Source: Chalara sp. BL73
Taxonomy: Eukaryota; Ascomycota; Leotiomycetes; Helotiales
Length of the DNA stretch: 64,000 nt
Assembly: GCA_918026815.1 (NCBI GenBank)
Contig: CAKJVC010000147.1
Span: 248,001-312,000, forward strand
Reading direction: 5' to 3'
In this document: positions 1 through 10,477 of the stretch, piece by piece
Numbering within the stretch: the first letter of the stretch is position 1
Layout of the letters: every line of letters starts with the position of its first letter
Made by a program: the position numbers and the translations under genes
Notes under the pieces: generated by a model
What the model was told of the DNA's origin: nothing
Database searches by the model: none
What the model saw: only the letters and a program-made list of their open reading frames with translations

Positions 1-1023
1 GATTAGAATAGTGGGGTGCAGACTGTGTTGCATATGCTGAGTCTGGTCCGTTGGCGGTGAAACTGTTCTCTGAGGCAAAACTCTGCATGCTTTGTTGGGA
101 GCCACCAGGGAACTGAGACTCTTGGGAGAGGTGTTGCTGTGAGGACTGTCTGCTAAAGCTTGTAGGACGTGCGGCGCCGCTTCCATTTCGGTTCCGGGGA
201 GCAGGAGATTCCAAGCGGGCCTTACTGATTGCGGCAACAGCTGTCGAGGCAGTGCTGGAAATATTTTTGAAAAAGGTTCCTGAGTGCACATTGCCTCTGC
301 TATCAGCATTTGCGTTGTAAAGTCGCTTGCGCTGGGCAGCCATGGCTTGCTCCTTGGTTGGCGTCTCAATTCCACCTCTGCCCGCAACGCCGCCATCCTG
401 TCCCATATCATAGGTCAAAAGTGGTCTCAAGAGATCCTCAACACCATATTGACGGCAGAATTCTACACCCCGCTCAAACTTAATCCAGGTGCCTTGGTAC
501 TTTCCGTAACCTCCTTGAACTTTCTCATGATCTCCAATTAAAATTTCTTTCTCCAGTACCTTCGTGCGCTTTCCCTTCTCGATGCCAGCAACCTTAAGGA
601 TTTGGGTCGCATTAAGCCAACTATCACTGCGGCGGCGCATTACTGCAATGCCATTGACCTCCATCTCATACACATCAACCCCTGAATACACCGCCTGCAA
701 GCATGTGTGTTAGTGACCGGATGTAGAGAGGTGAACGCGGTTCTTACCGAGTATATCTGAGGAGGAGCACCTCTGCTGTGTGAGCCATTGCTCTGATCAT
801 ACTGTCGGAAAGATCCTCCGGGCTGCATCATCAAACCGCTTCCCTGCGAGCCTTGGCTCATGTTGAAGGACATATGTGGGTTCTGGATTGTGCCTGATGA
901 CTCGGGGTCTTCGTAAGGGGCGCTGGCTGTGGAGAAGGAGCGCTGATGGCTGAGGTGGTTCTGGCGAGAATGAGAGGTGTTCGCAAGCGGTTGGGGATTG
1001 GAGGTGATTGTTGCTGCAGCCAT
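1..1023 (-). CDS. MBP1: MBP1/Res-type APSES transcription factor, 5' part (runs off the left edge)
   Basis: This is the N-terminal part of a DNA-binding subunit of the MBF/SBF cell-cycle complex, which activates G1/S genes at MCB (ACGCGT) boxes. Exon 1 is 1023-748 (92 codons, start MAAATITSN), the intron is 747-695, and exon 2 runs from 694 off the window edge. Exon 2 opens with the APSES/KilA-N domain: VYSGVDVYEMEVNGIAVMRR, then SDSWLNATQILKVAG, EKGKRTKVLE and the wing motif HEKVQGGYGKYQGTWI. This is the Mbp1/Res1/Res2 signature. A Ser/Gln-rich linker follows. The ankyrin repeats expected further along lie outside the window. The long Ser/Gln-rich N-terminus before the domain is unusual compared with yeast Mbp1, where the domain is at the very start. 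The family call is firm. Which paralogue (Res1 or Res2 type) cannot be decided from this part. Confidence 0.88.
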
Positions 1024-1711
1024 AGAGGGTAGATGGGGTTTGAATGTTCGTATCGATTTCCCAGAGATGTTACGGCGTGTTCGCTGCCGGCGACAGTAAG
1101 ATAGTATAAAGATACAGCAGCTATCTGTCTTTGTCACTGTCGCTAGAGAAGGGGCCTTCTCTACGGTCAATGGCGACGTAGTAGACGGGAGACGCGCAAT
1201 CTACGTGTCTTGAGGTCTTTCGTGCTGAGCGCGTGAAGTGGTTTCTGAGTGGGAGTGGGGTGGGTGCTGCAGGGCCAATCAAAGAACGGCCACGCCGAAA
1301 TGAAAGTGCGAAAGCAGAACGCGCCTGGGCTCCCTGCAACAATCACACTCACTCCCTTTCGATATAGTGCTACAAGGCCGCCTTCGATCGGATGTCTGCG
1401 CGTATCTGCAGCCGTGTATGTGCCCTTCCGCTGAACAATTCACAACCAACAAAGGCATTTGTTTGCTATGCATTGATGGATTGATTGGCACATGTCTTTG
1501 TATCCATTTACCTTTCTTTGAGGCGACGCGCCAGTCCTGTTCCGCAACGCGATGTAATCCCGTCGTTGATGCCTCAGGCGACAACAAATTATTGTAGGAA
1601 CAGCTTAACCTGATAATATGGGAATCTTTCGAACAAACTACCCAAGCAGCCTCCTATTGCTTGATATAAAACCAGAAAATTTCAATCAATTGATATAGAA
1701 AATGTTCTGCC
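1024..1711. other. Divergent intergenic region between MBP1 and the LYR gene
   Basis: About 690 bases separate two divergently transcribed starts, so both promoters must lie here. I see no convincing coding exon. Short open frames exist on both strands but have no family signal. The last bases hold an upstream ATG at 1702 that overlaps the LYR start (see findings). Confidence 0.6.
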
Positions 1712-2902
1712 ATGGAGTTTTCCATGCCCACTGAGCTACGCTACGTCTACCGAGCCCTACTGCGTGGAGCAACCTACCTACCAGATTCTGCGGCAAGGAA
1801 ATATGTCCATAACACAGTTGTGGACAGATTCCGGGATGTATCGAATAAGATCAGACGCCGCACAAAGGGTCCCCCTCAGCAGGGTTTGATCGACAGATAT
1901 CACGGAAGCGACCACATTGCGCATCTTCGGCGTAGAGCAAACAAGATCCAAAGAGCATCTCTCGGGAGCGAGGATGATCTGAAGGATGTCCTGATGCATA
2001 CATATGGCCGATTAGGGCGCAGAAGATTTCAAATGATGCACGCTTTCCGGAACTACGAAGGGATGAGCCCATCTATACCTGCTCCACAAGAAATGAAGGA
2101 TGTCTTCCATGGCGTATTCGAGGAGCACGACCTGGAACGGGGTCCACGGTCAAGACTGCAAGCATTGATTCGAGGCCAGTCGGATGGACAAAGGGACTTG
2201 CCAAAGCAGAGTACTTCGCTTATAAGGAAGCTCCGGAAGAAAAATATCTGGGGTAGAGAGCATCCTTTGAAGGTGCAAGCAAATCTGAAAAAGAGGATTT
2301 TCAAACATACACTGAGCAAAATATATCCACCAGTTTCAGCTGATGAGTGGGATCGGCTTCGCGACCTTGCTAACGGGACTCTACCTGTTGAGAGTCTGCC
2401 GCCACGCCGACCCAGAGCTAGAGCAAAGGAATGCATAAGTCACAGGGAAAAGGATGTAAGATTATTAGAGTATTTCACCACTCCAGTTGAGGTCTCAAAG
2501 CCAAGTCTGAAGACAGTATCTTTTACCGAGCAAGGCATTACCTGTGAGCAGCAAACAGAGCCCGACTTCCATCGAAAGAATATATACACTGAGAGATTTA
2601 TGCGGAGAATGTATGCCACCATATGGAGCATAACGCCAAAGATGATTAAAGATGAGCAATCAGGCGAGTGGACTTCAACTATAGGTTCCGCCACGGGATG
2701 GATAGAGGGACGAATTTCTGCGCCTACGCCTGCTGATGCAGAGTTATTTGAAGGGTTGGGGGAGGAAACAACGTCGCAAAGTTTACCGCAAGGAAAGCCG
2801 AGATCAAGGGGGCGAAAAAAGTCAGGATGGAAAAGCGACTATTCCGAGCCTTGGAGAGAGCCAGGGTACAAAGCCGGTGCAATGCCTACACTTCCCAATT
2901 AG
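1712..2902 (+). CDS. Long LYR-motif (Complex1_LYR family) protein, probably mitochondrial
   Basis: This is an intronless 396-aa protein. The N-terminus carries a Complex1_LYR-like helix bundle: residues 7-16 read LRYVYRALLR, a variant of the L-Y-R motif, followed by basic helices up to about residue 120. LYR proteins are usually around 100 aa. They dock the mitochondrial acyl carrier protein and assist Fe-S or respiratory complex assembly. Here a basic tail of roughly 270 residues is added, with a second conserved-looking segment (RFMRRMYATIWSITPKMI) near residue 295 and a Ser/Lys-rich end. Start choice: the ATG at 1712 has G at -3 and G at +4, and another in-frame ATG lies at 1724. Fungal LYR proteins of this length exist, but their partner is not something I can name. 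Mitochondrial location is inferred from the family; I see no classical presequence. Confidence 0.75.
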   Translation: MEFSMPTELRYVYRALLRGATYLPDSAARKYVHNTVVDRFRDVSNKIRRRTKGPPQQGLIDRYHGSDHIAHLRRRANKIQRASLGSEDDLKDVLMHTYGRLGRRRFQMMHAFRNYEGMSPSIPAPQEMKDVFHGVFEEHDLERGPRSRLQALIRGQSDGQRDLPKQSTSLIRKLRKKNIWGREHPLKVQANLKKRIFKHTLSKIYPPVSADEWDRLRDLANGTLPVESLPPRRPRARAKECISHREKDVRLLEYFTTPVEVSKPSLKTVSFTEQGITCEQQTEPDFHRKNIYTERFMRRMYATIWSITPKMIKDEQSGEWTSTIGSATGWIEGRISAPTPADAELFEGLGEETTSQSLPQGKPRSRGRKKSGWKSDYSEPWREPGYKAGAMPTLPN

Positions 2903-3654
2903 CACTATAACCCCCTGGCTGACCTTAAATCTTGTAATGTCGCCAATGGCATCCAAGCCAGCCAGAGGTAGGCTTAAAAGAATTATCAATACTTCAAAGA
3001 CTATGGTTTCTATCCTGAACTTAAAAGTTCGGTAGCTTTGATTTGTGGTTTATTCCCGTGCCTGGTCAATTTTGTCTCCAAACTTTTACAGTGTGCTCTG
3101 GACTATGATTCTCCAAATCGCATCACTAGTCATCCCCACACACAAGCTTCTAGCATTCTTCTTCCATATCACATGCGCCGCGAACAGCTAATACACCTAT
3201 CTCGACTCTGTCCTATAATATCAATGTAACATGATAAAACTGTAGCAACCAAGTGATTCAAAGCCCCTCTACTATATGCCTCCCCAGGTAACAGTGGATC
3301 AAACATCCTCGCTTGAGAATAGGGGGATGGTTCCCAATGTAGTAATACCTCAACACCCATCAAAAATTTACACACCTTGTCTTCTAACCACATTTCAGAC
3401 TGTTAAAAATGTTTGATTATAATTTCTAATCCTTGCTGTAGAAGCTGAATTTTTTCTTTATTTACCTGCGCAATGACTAGCTTTAGGCATTACATAAGAA
3501 CACAGGCGAATCCACTTTATTTTCGCGCCTCGCCGCCCTTCCAACGACGACACATGACATATTCAAATCCGCCATCTAGACGTATAAAGAACAGCCCGAT
3601 CCCAACTCACGAACACCAAATATATATCCTGCGTCCTGCCCATCACAGCCAACT
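2903..3654. other. Intergenic, nothing recognised
   Basis: About 750 bases between two plus-strand genes. Short frames at 2903-3400 on both strands have no family signal. The last part is presumably the promoter of the acetyltransferase gene. No RNA gene or repeat was seen. Confidence 0.5.
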
Positions 3655-4407
3655 ATGTCCTCAAAACCAACACCCCTTATCCGTCACGCAACAGCAGAAG
3701 GTATCCTCCCCCTCCGCTACCTCCACTCCATCCTCCAACTCCGCTCCAAATATCCACCCGCTAACCAGCCCAGACGTCCCCACAATCCTGCGCCTGATCC
3801 GCGAGCTCGCCTCCTACGAGAACGAGCTCGACGCCGTAGAAGCCACCGAGGAAACCCTGCTCCAAACCCTCGCGTTCGCGCCATCGAACATCATCTCGCC
3901 TACCAACTCCACCCCGTCTAGCGGACACCCCATCTCCGCGCAACGGCCCGCGAGATGTCTATTACTGTTTCCCGAAGGGAGCAAGGAGGCCGTTGGCATG
4001 GCGTTGTATTTGTACGTCTCCCCCCCCCCCCCCCCCCGCCCCCCTTCCCTTCCCCTCACGAGACATTCTCGCCCTATCCCCATTCCATTTCTTAGCCCCT
4101 GCCGGAATCGGAGACATGTGCTGATGTCCGCAGCTACAACTACTCGACCTGGCGCTCCCGGCCGGGAATCTACATCGAGGACCTGTACGTGTCGCCTTCG
4201 GCGCGGGGTTCCGGCTTCGGCCGCGCTCTGATTAAGAGGTGCGCCGAGGAGGTGAAGGAGCTGGGGGGTGGGCGGCTGGAGTTGAGTGTGCTGAAGTGGA
4301 ATGAGCCGAGTATTGGGTTTTATACGGCTTTGGGGATGGAGAGGATGGAAGGGTGGGTTGGAATGCGGTTGGCTGGGGACAAGTTGAGTGTGTTGGCGGA
4401 CTCGTGA
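3655..4407 (+). CDS. GNAT acetyltransferase, diamine/SSAT-like
   Basis: The gene has three exons, 3655-3700, 3774-4011 and 4134-4407, joining in phase to 185 aa. The protein is a single GNAT domain. It starts with beta-1 (PLIRHATAEDVPTILRLIRE). The acetyl-CoA loop follows the strand IYIEDLYVSPSARGSGFG, where R/Q-x-x-G-x-G/A appears as R-G-S-G-F-G. The C-terminal WNEPSIGFYTALG segment is typical of the spermidine/spermine N1-acetyltransferase (diamine acetyltransferase) branch, which acetylates small polyamines or thialysine-like amines in the cytosol. The substrate itself is inferred. Intron 2 carries an 18-base poly-C run at 4020-4037. The gene converges on the MFS gene; the stops are 174 bases apart. 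The out-of-frame coding appearance of intron 1 is coincidental. Confidence 0.85.
4020..4037 (+). repeat. Poly-C homopolymer inside an intron
   Basis: Eighteen consecutive C residues lie just after the 5' splice site of intron 2 of the GNAT gene, followed by G and more C-rich sequence. The exact length is likely to vary between strains and be error-prone in sequencing. It has no coding effect because it is intronic. Confidence 0.9.
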
Positions 4408-4581
4408 GGCTTGGGTGATGAGAGTTCTTCTTATTCCAGGTAATGAAAGTAAAAGCCATAGGTGTTTTAAGAGATAGAGTTAGGTATAGTGGTGGTATTT
4501 TGAACTACCAAAAGGGTATATAACAATGGCCAGGTCACCTGCGCTTGCAATTCGAGACCTCGTTACAGTGTCTCAGCAACA

Positions 4582-6285
4582 CTACAACTTCTCCTCTTTA
4601 TCCACCGCACCCTTCCCAATCTCCTTGCTGTCTCTTACCTCAATATCTCCAGCTCTTTTCTCATTAGTCTCGCTTCCGCTCTCATCAATAGCATCAGGAT
4701 CTGCCTCACCCCCACCTTCCACATCCCCGCCCTTCTTTCTCCTCTCACTCAAAACCTTAAGCTGTATGCCAATAATAATGAGTATTGCTGCTATCACAAA
4801 TCCGAATGTGGCTGGAAACCCGCGTCTGAAAGTTGGCGCCATAACTTGCGGGAAGATTACAATTGGAAGCCATGCCGCGACCTATAATTGTCAACTTGGT
4901 TTGTTTTTTTCAGAGACAGGAAGAGGAGAGGTAAGAAGGAAGTTTGGAATAACATACAGCATACTGCATTCCATTCATACTACTGATGACCAGTGCTCTC
5001 TCCTCATTATCGCCTGCACAAACCTCATTAGCCCACGTATAGAAAATCGCCGTCATGAGTTGTACGCCTGTTGTCATGAACGCGAACTGCTTCAATTTCA
5101 CACTCGCTGGCCAAACAGTCAAAATCCCGTTCGGGATTAGCCCGTACGTGAGTGGTCCAAGCAAGAATGCAATCCTGCTCCCCGTGTAATCAGAACCAAA
5201 CCCCCACATCACTATACAAAACGCAGAGATGAGTCTCGAGCACGAAGGAATGACATTCCGATCTGTGACGCTAAATCCTTCAGATTTGAGCCAGATGCCG
5301 AAATAGTCACCGGCTTGACATGACGAGCCGTACATGACATAACCGAACACGAAGGCGTACCATTTCCAGCTTGTAAATACCTTCTTGAACATCTTCAGAT
5401 TGATAGTTGATGGCGCTGCTTTTCCTGCTTTCGTAGCGCGGTCGATTCCCATCTGACGTTCTTTTTCGGAAAGGAAGAATGCTCGCGTGGTGTGTGGGGT
5501 ATCGGGGAAAAAAGCTGCAGTGAAGAGGCCGACTGGGACGGTCATAATACCGCAGATTATGTACAACCAACGCCAGCCTGCGAGGCCATGGCGGCCGTCG
5601 AGTGTTTTGTAGACAGCTGCTTGTAGATAGCCGCCAAATGAGGCTCCAAGAGGGGCGGTCATATGAAAGAGCGCGACGCGTTTTGCGAGCTCGGTTTTAG
5701 TATACCACGAGCCAAGGACATAGAGGAGGCAGGGGAAGAAGGAGCTTTCGAAGAAGCCAACCAGAAACCGGAAGGAGTAGAGTTGAGCCATGTTATGCGT
5801 CCCCGCTTGGGCGAATGTGAATGTGCCCCATGCGATCTCCATGAGAGCTAGCCAGTAACTTGGTCGGACCTTCTGGATAATCAGGGTTGATGGGACTTGC
5901 ATGACGGCATATGCGACGGTATAACATGTTCCGGCGTAGGTGTACTCGTTGCCGTACATTTTCAAGTCTTCTTGCATCCCACTTATATAAGCATTTGCGA
6001 GATTTCCTTGGTCGAGATACTTAAGCTACAAGTTCTTATTTAGTGCTGTATAACGGCTAATGGAAGAACCGAGCAACATACAAAGAAGCCTAAACATCCA
6101 ATAGTGAGGATTGAAAGATCGAGCTTCAGCAGGAGCCTTTGCTCCTCTTTCGACTTTAGATGGGTATCTGTATCCCATATAAATGAACGAAACTGGATAG
6201 GTCAACTACAGAAAACAAAATCTTAACATTGTAGTAAACTTACGGATTTCTTGGTGGGCTTCGTCTCCACAATAGTGTCCGCCAT
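4582..6285 (-). CDS. MFS permease, Liz1/Fen2/Dal5 (pantothenate/allantoate) family
   Basis: Four exons (6285-6244, 6192-6082, 6025-4958, 4881-4582) join exactly in phase to 506 aa. The protein is a plasma-membrane major facilitator of the anion:cation symporter branch. After a short N-terminus (MADTIVETK) comes the hallmark WDTDTHLKSKEEQRLLLKLD stretch before TM1, then KYLDQGNLANAYISGM, which matches the DRTNLxNAY loop of Liz1/Fen2 pantothenate transporters. About twelve hydrophobic segments can be counted. The C-terminal cytosolic tail is acidic and disordered (residues about 455-506). The Liz1-type match suggests uptake of pantothenate or a related vitamin acid, but substrates differ widely in this family, so the substrate is inferred. 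The first exon is only 42 nt. The gene is divergent from the amidase gene, with about 0.9 kb between them. Confidence 0.88.
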
Positions 6286-7160
6286 GATGAAAGCAATGCC
6301 AATCTAAAGTGAAGAAGAGAGAGGAGATCGCACCGTCCTCAGCCATTCCATCTACTTGTTATATAAATACTGAGACTTAGAGGCAAATGCCCCCAGCCCA
6401 AGCACCCCACTTTCGGGCGTGATTGACCCTTGCAGAATAATACAACATATCCAAAGGTAGAACTGATGTCGTGATAAGAACCCCATTTAATAAAATACTG
6501 TCTTTGGAAATTAAAGTTGGGTGCTGGTGATAAAGAAATGGTTAAAACCGCAGCTATAACCTTGGCAAAACACAGAGATCCAAGTGAGCTTGGAAAAATG
6601 GTAAGGCGAGCCAAGATTCTCTCAAGGAAAGCTTGTATGAAGTAAGCACAAAAAAGCAAGGACTACACCCTCCAGATGTAATCCTTTTGTGGTATATACT
6701 GTATATAATAGCTTCCTTCCCCGGATCAGACCTTTGGTTCATCCTACAATCTGGCAACTCACTGGATCCGCATTCAAAATCAATAGAAAACAAGCTTAAA
6801 CCAAAGGCAGTGGATTCTGATATGCGAAAGCGGACTTGGCTAGAGTCAAAGAGGTTGAGCTCCGGTGAGAACAAAAAGTTGATGGGTTGTAGATTACGCA
6901 CATACGAGGATATCTTTCGTGATCGTCCACAGCCCATCTTTATATCAGACCCCCTATGCTTCAACCCGGCAACTACTTGGGATCCACTAGATTAGCCTAG
7001 CTCTTGAACCAAGTTAGCGGGGTTCGATATGCTGCTAGTCAGATTGGCGCTTGAGTCTTTAGCAGCATCGCCGCAATGGAGCTCTGAAGTATGCTACATC
7101 AGAAAAAAAGTATACATTCCCAAAAGATTGAAACACCCTCAAAGAATACTCAAAGCCAAA
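6286..7160. other. Divergent intergenic region (permease / amidase)
   Basis: About 875 bases between two divergent starts. Open frames of 106-136 codons occur on both strands, but they overlap each other and carry no domain signal, so I treat them as chance. The region presumably holds both promoters. Confidence 0.5.
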
Positions 7161-8270
7161 ATGGGAGGTCAAGCTATTATCGTGAGTTCTCGGATTTGTG
7201 AAGGACGTTTGGATTTAACATTTTGCTAGGCCGTTGGGCAAATGTGTTCCTCTTCAATTATGAGTGAGAACCTCACTCAGGTTGAGATTTTAGTCGAGTA
7301 AGAGCTTTACAAGCACAAACAGTATATTCCTTTTCTGCTTCTTCCAGATACCTAGGAATCTTGGGTACTTAAAAGACGTTATGTAGCAATTTTGACTTTG
7401 GGGTTTGGCAGGAAAGCAGTGGCCGCCGGCGCAAAGGTCATTACATCTTTAATCTTTTGCAGAAGTGAACAAATACTCATGAATTGATGGCATTCCAGGC
7501 TCTTTTCCTTCCTGAAGCGTCCGATTATATTAGCCATTCGCGAGCCGAGACCTTAACTCTTGTCAAGTCTGTTGAGGAGAGTGAATATGTCCGTGGCTTG
7601 CAAAGACTGTCGAAAAAGCATAAAATTGAAATCAACGCCGGAATTCATGAGCCAGCATTAGGGGATTCCCAAAAAATCCGGAATACCTCAATATGGATCT
7701 CCGAAGGAGAAATCACGCAGAGATACACGAAACTGCATCTCTTTGACATGAACATCAAAGGTGGCCCGGTCTCAAGGGAGAGCGATGTTTTTGAAGAGGG
7801 GAAAGAAATCCTGACTCCATTCCAGACCCCAATAGGGAAAGTTGGACTCATGATCTGCTTTGACGTAAGCCTCTTACTCTAGAAAAATTGCCAATAATAA
7901 TGAAGATTCGCAGCTTCGGTATGCAGAGGTTCCCTTATCTTACAAACGGCAAGGGGCCCAGATCATCGCCTATCCTTCGGCATTTACGGTTCCAACAGGA
8001 AAAGTTCATTGGGAGATCCTGCTTCGTGCTCGAGCTATTGAAACTCAAGCATACTGTGTCGCTGCTGCACAAGCAGGAATACACAACAACGGATCCAGAG
8101 TCACATACGGTCACTCGCTGATCATCAGTCCCTGGGGCGAGATTTTGGCTGAGTTGGATGGAAAAGAGGCTCCTGAAATAGCAATTGCAACGATTGATCT
8201 CTCGTTCGTAGAAAGGATTCGTAGAGAAGTCCCTCTAGTGAGGAGAACTGATGTCTATCCGGAACTATGA
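7161..8270 (+). CDS. Nitrilase-superfamily amidase (Nit1/Nit2-like, deaminated glutathione amidase type)
   Basis: Five exons (7161-7181, 7230-7297, 7412-7436, 7499-7864, 7914-8270) give 278 aa. Exons 1 and 3 are tiny (21 and 25 nt). The C-N hydrolase triad is visible: Glu in LFLPEASDY (residue about 43), Lys in YTKLHLFD and the nucleophilic Cys in LMICFDLRY. The order and spacing fit branch 10 of the superfamily. That branch includes the Nit1/Nit2 enzymes, which clear deaminated glutathione or omega-amides (alpha-ketoglutaramate). The C-terminus ends VRRTDVYPEL, like Nit1 RRxDLY. Location is likely cytosolic or mitochondrial; no clear targeting signal is seen. Whether it is Nit1 or Nit2 cannot be fixed by eye. 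The DLRYAEVPL segment leans to Nit1/Nit2 rather than plant nitrilases. Confidence 0.87.
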
Positions 8271-8637
8271 GAAGTGTTTTAAGGTCTAACAAGAACTTGA
8301 GTCATTGTATTGATTCCTGTTGCAGACATGAGCTTGGCAATTGAATACACCGTAAAACAGATATTGTACCATTTGATGAGAAACCATCTTTTTTGTTATT
8401 TATTATTGAGTAGAAATGTGGCCGGTCTTTAGTGGGTAGTGTGCTGGCATGATTATTATGTCGTGTGCCTAAAATGTGACGCACTTGGCAGCGCGAAGGC
8501 GGTGGGTGGGGTGGAAGAAGACTCGGCCTCGAAGCTCAAGAATTGCTTGGGTCAATTCCTCAAACTGAGAAAAAATATATATTTCCTCCAAACTCGACCC
8601 TGACTGTCCCTAAAAATCGTCTAATCGTTATAGCGCC
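8271..8637. other. Intergenic, promoter side of SVF1
   Basis: About 370 bases between two plus-strand genes. No gene or repeat is recognised. It must hold the amidase 3' end and the SVF1 promoter. Confidence 0.5.
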
Positions 8638-9942
8638 ATGTTTAACTGGGTGAGACAACAGTATGCCTCCCTTGCGTCTAAGTCTAACTGCCCAAACGCA
8701 AACTAATTCTATTGAAAAGGGCGGCAAATGTAGCTGGAACTGCTGAACCAATTTACGGGCCATCTGCTATTCACACAGTAACTAAGCAGGCTGAGAAGAC
8801 ACCATACACCGAGCTTAAGAAGGAGGATACAGTATGGCAGGCTTTGGGCACGACGAATGTCGAAACGCAGACTTTCTACTTCTTCGCCGATAGTGGACAT
8901 CTCGGTTCCGCACAAGTCATTTACAGCAATGTTATGTATGATGCTTTCAGCATCTCCTAAGGACTGGCTAACATAAAGAATAGGGGAGTTCACACAACTG
9001 TCCAATTCAACACAAAGATATGGTATCCCAGGAGCGAGAACAAGCCCAACCTCTGGTCATCGGATCCCCTCAGTGGCGTCGACTTCAGCGAAGACAAATT
9101 GAACTTCTACGCCGACGATGTCGCAATCGAGCTTTCCGAAGATGGCACCACCTTCACGATCAAATCGATGGTCAATGCTAAGTCTCTAGTAAATATTACA
9201 TTTACAAGAACCGCACCGGGTTTTGTGGTCGGGGAAAATGGCACTACAAATTATGGCACAGATCCTAATGCGCCATGGGCCCAAATGAGGCACGCATTCT
9301 GGCCTAGAAACACCGTAGAAGGGCAGATAGTCACAGAGGAAGGTCCTGTTGACTTCAAGGGTAGAGGGATGTTGTCTCATGCCATACAGCTGGGAAAGCC
9401 ACACCATCTTGCTGCGAAATGGAACTTCTTCAATTTCCAGGGTCCAACCTTTTCTGCTGTTATGATGGAATTTATCACTCCTGCTTCCTACGATACAACA
9501 CTCGTCAACGTTGGTGGTATCGTTAAGGATGGCGAGATTATAACAGCAAATGCCAACGGCACCGTTGAACATACTAAGAAGTTGGATGATCCAGACAATG
9601 ACTGGCCAGCCCCAGAAGCTATCAAGGCTGTCTGGACAGGCAAGGCTAAAGACGGGAAAGAAGTGACAGCAACCCTTGAGGGGCCATTAGACGAGAGAAT
9701 AGATAGAGTTGATGTTATGGCCGAAGTGCCCGGCTTTGTTAAGTCAATTGTTGCAGCAGCTGCGGGGACAAGGCCATATATCTATCAAGTTTGTACTCCC
9801 ATATCTTCTTGCCATAACATATCTAATAGATTGATAGTACTCTCCACACGATAATCCAATATCCCTGAAGATTAAAATCGGAGACGAAGAGACGACTGAG
9901 CAAGGCGTTCTCTTTTCGGAGGCAACCTTCATTTCTGCATAA
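8638..9942 (+). CDS. SVF1: Survival factor 1 (Svf1)
   Basis: Four exons (8638-8660, 8720-8935, 8984-9788, 9838-9942) join to 382 aa, a normal length for the family. The N-terminus [20 protein letters not shown] matches the fungal Svf1 amphipathic start. Further family blocks are [74 protein letters not shown] and [15 protein letters not shown], ending [10 protein letters not shown]. Svf1 is a cytosolic, membrane-associated two-lipocalin protein. In yeast it protects against oxidative and diauxic stress and has been linked to ceramide traffic between ER and Golgi. Exon 1 codes only the first eight residues, and the start is fixed by homology of MFNW. No damage to the gene is seen. Confidence 0.95.
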
Positions 9943-10477
9943 TTCTTCCGCAAAATTCTGCTGGGCAGGTCGAACTTGTAATGCATTGTTGGTTAAGGCA
10001 CGGCGTTGAGTAGAAAGGATCACACTCGTTGGGTACATACGCATAAATGTGCATCATCGCCATTGCGGCAATCTAATAGAATCTCAAATGCAGAGGTTTG
10101 ACCTTAGTCTTGTGTGATATACCTCCTTCATCGTTCATGATGGTGTTGCTCCTGATTAAACTTAAGGAGTCGGGTTATGCTGTGCGAGCTCCTGATCCTC
10201 CCTGATTACCCTGCATAAGCCATATCTCCAACTCATGAAGAATTTAAACGGTTAAAACCCATATCATACAACCCGCCCATCATTAGATTCACTTGCTACA
10301 CCTCTTGTTGAGACTCAATAATTGCCCCTCTGAAACACGTGCCACGCGAGACCCTCGCGTTTGCTTCGCCACTTCGCCTTGAGTCGCACCCCGCCTCGAC
10401 ATCAACCTCGTTTCGACAGCAACTATTATCGCATCAGGACTCCTACAAGACTTAGTACGCACAGCAAAAATACGAAC
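9943..10477. other. Intergenic, promoter of the H4 variant
   Basis: About 535 bases between SVF1 and the histone variant, both on the plus strand. I see no gene. An in-frame upstream extension from about 10361 exists, but the basic Arg/Thr-rich stretch it would add is not histone-like, so I place the start at 10478. Confidence 0.5.

Noticed and set aside
1249..1597. Short plus- and minus-strand frames upstream of the LYR gene as small genes
   Set aside because: They overlap each other in several frames, have no start context or domain, and lie in a divergent promoter.
4526..5140. 204-codon plus-strand frame
   Set aside because: It lies antisense to exons of the MFS permease. It has no domain, and the permease is clearly real.
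6339..6995. Overlapping 106-136 codon frames on both strands between the permease and amidase
   Set aside because: They overlap one another, have no family signal and occupy the expected promoter region.
7021..7060. GGTTCGAT resembling a tRNA B-box
   Set aside because: No matching A-box, acceptor stem or anticodon arm could be folded around it.
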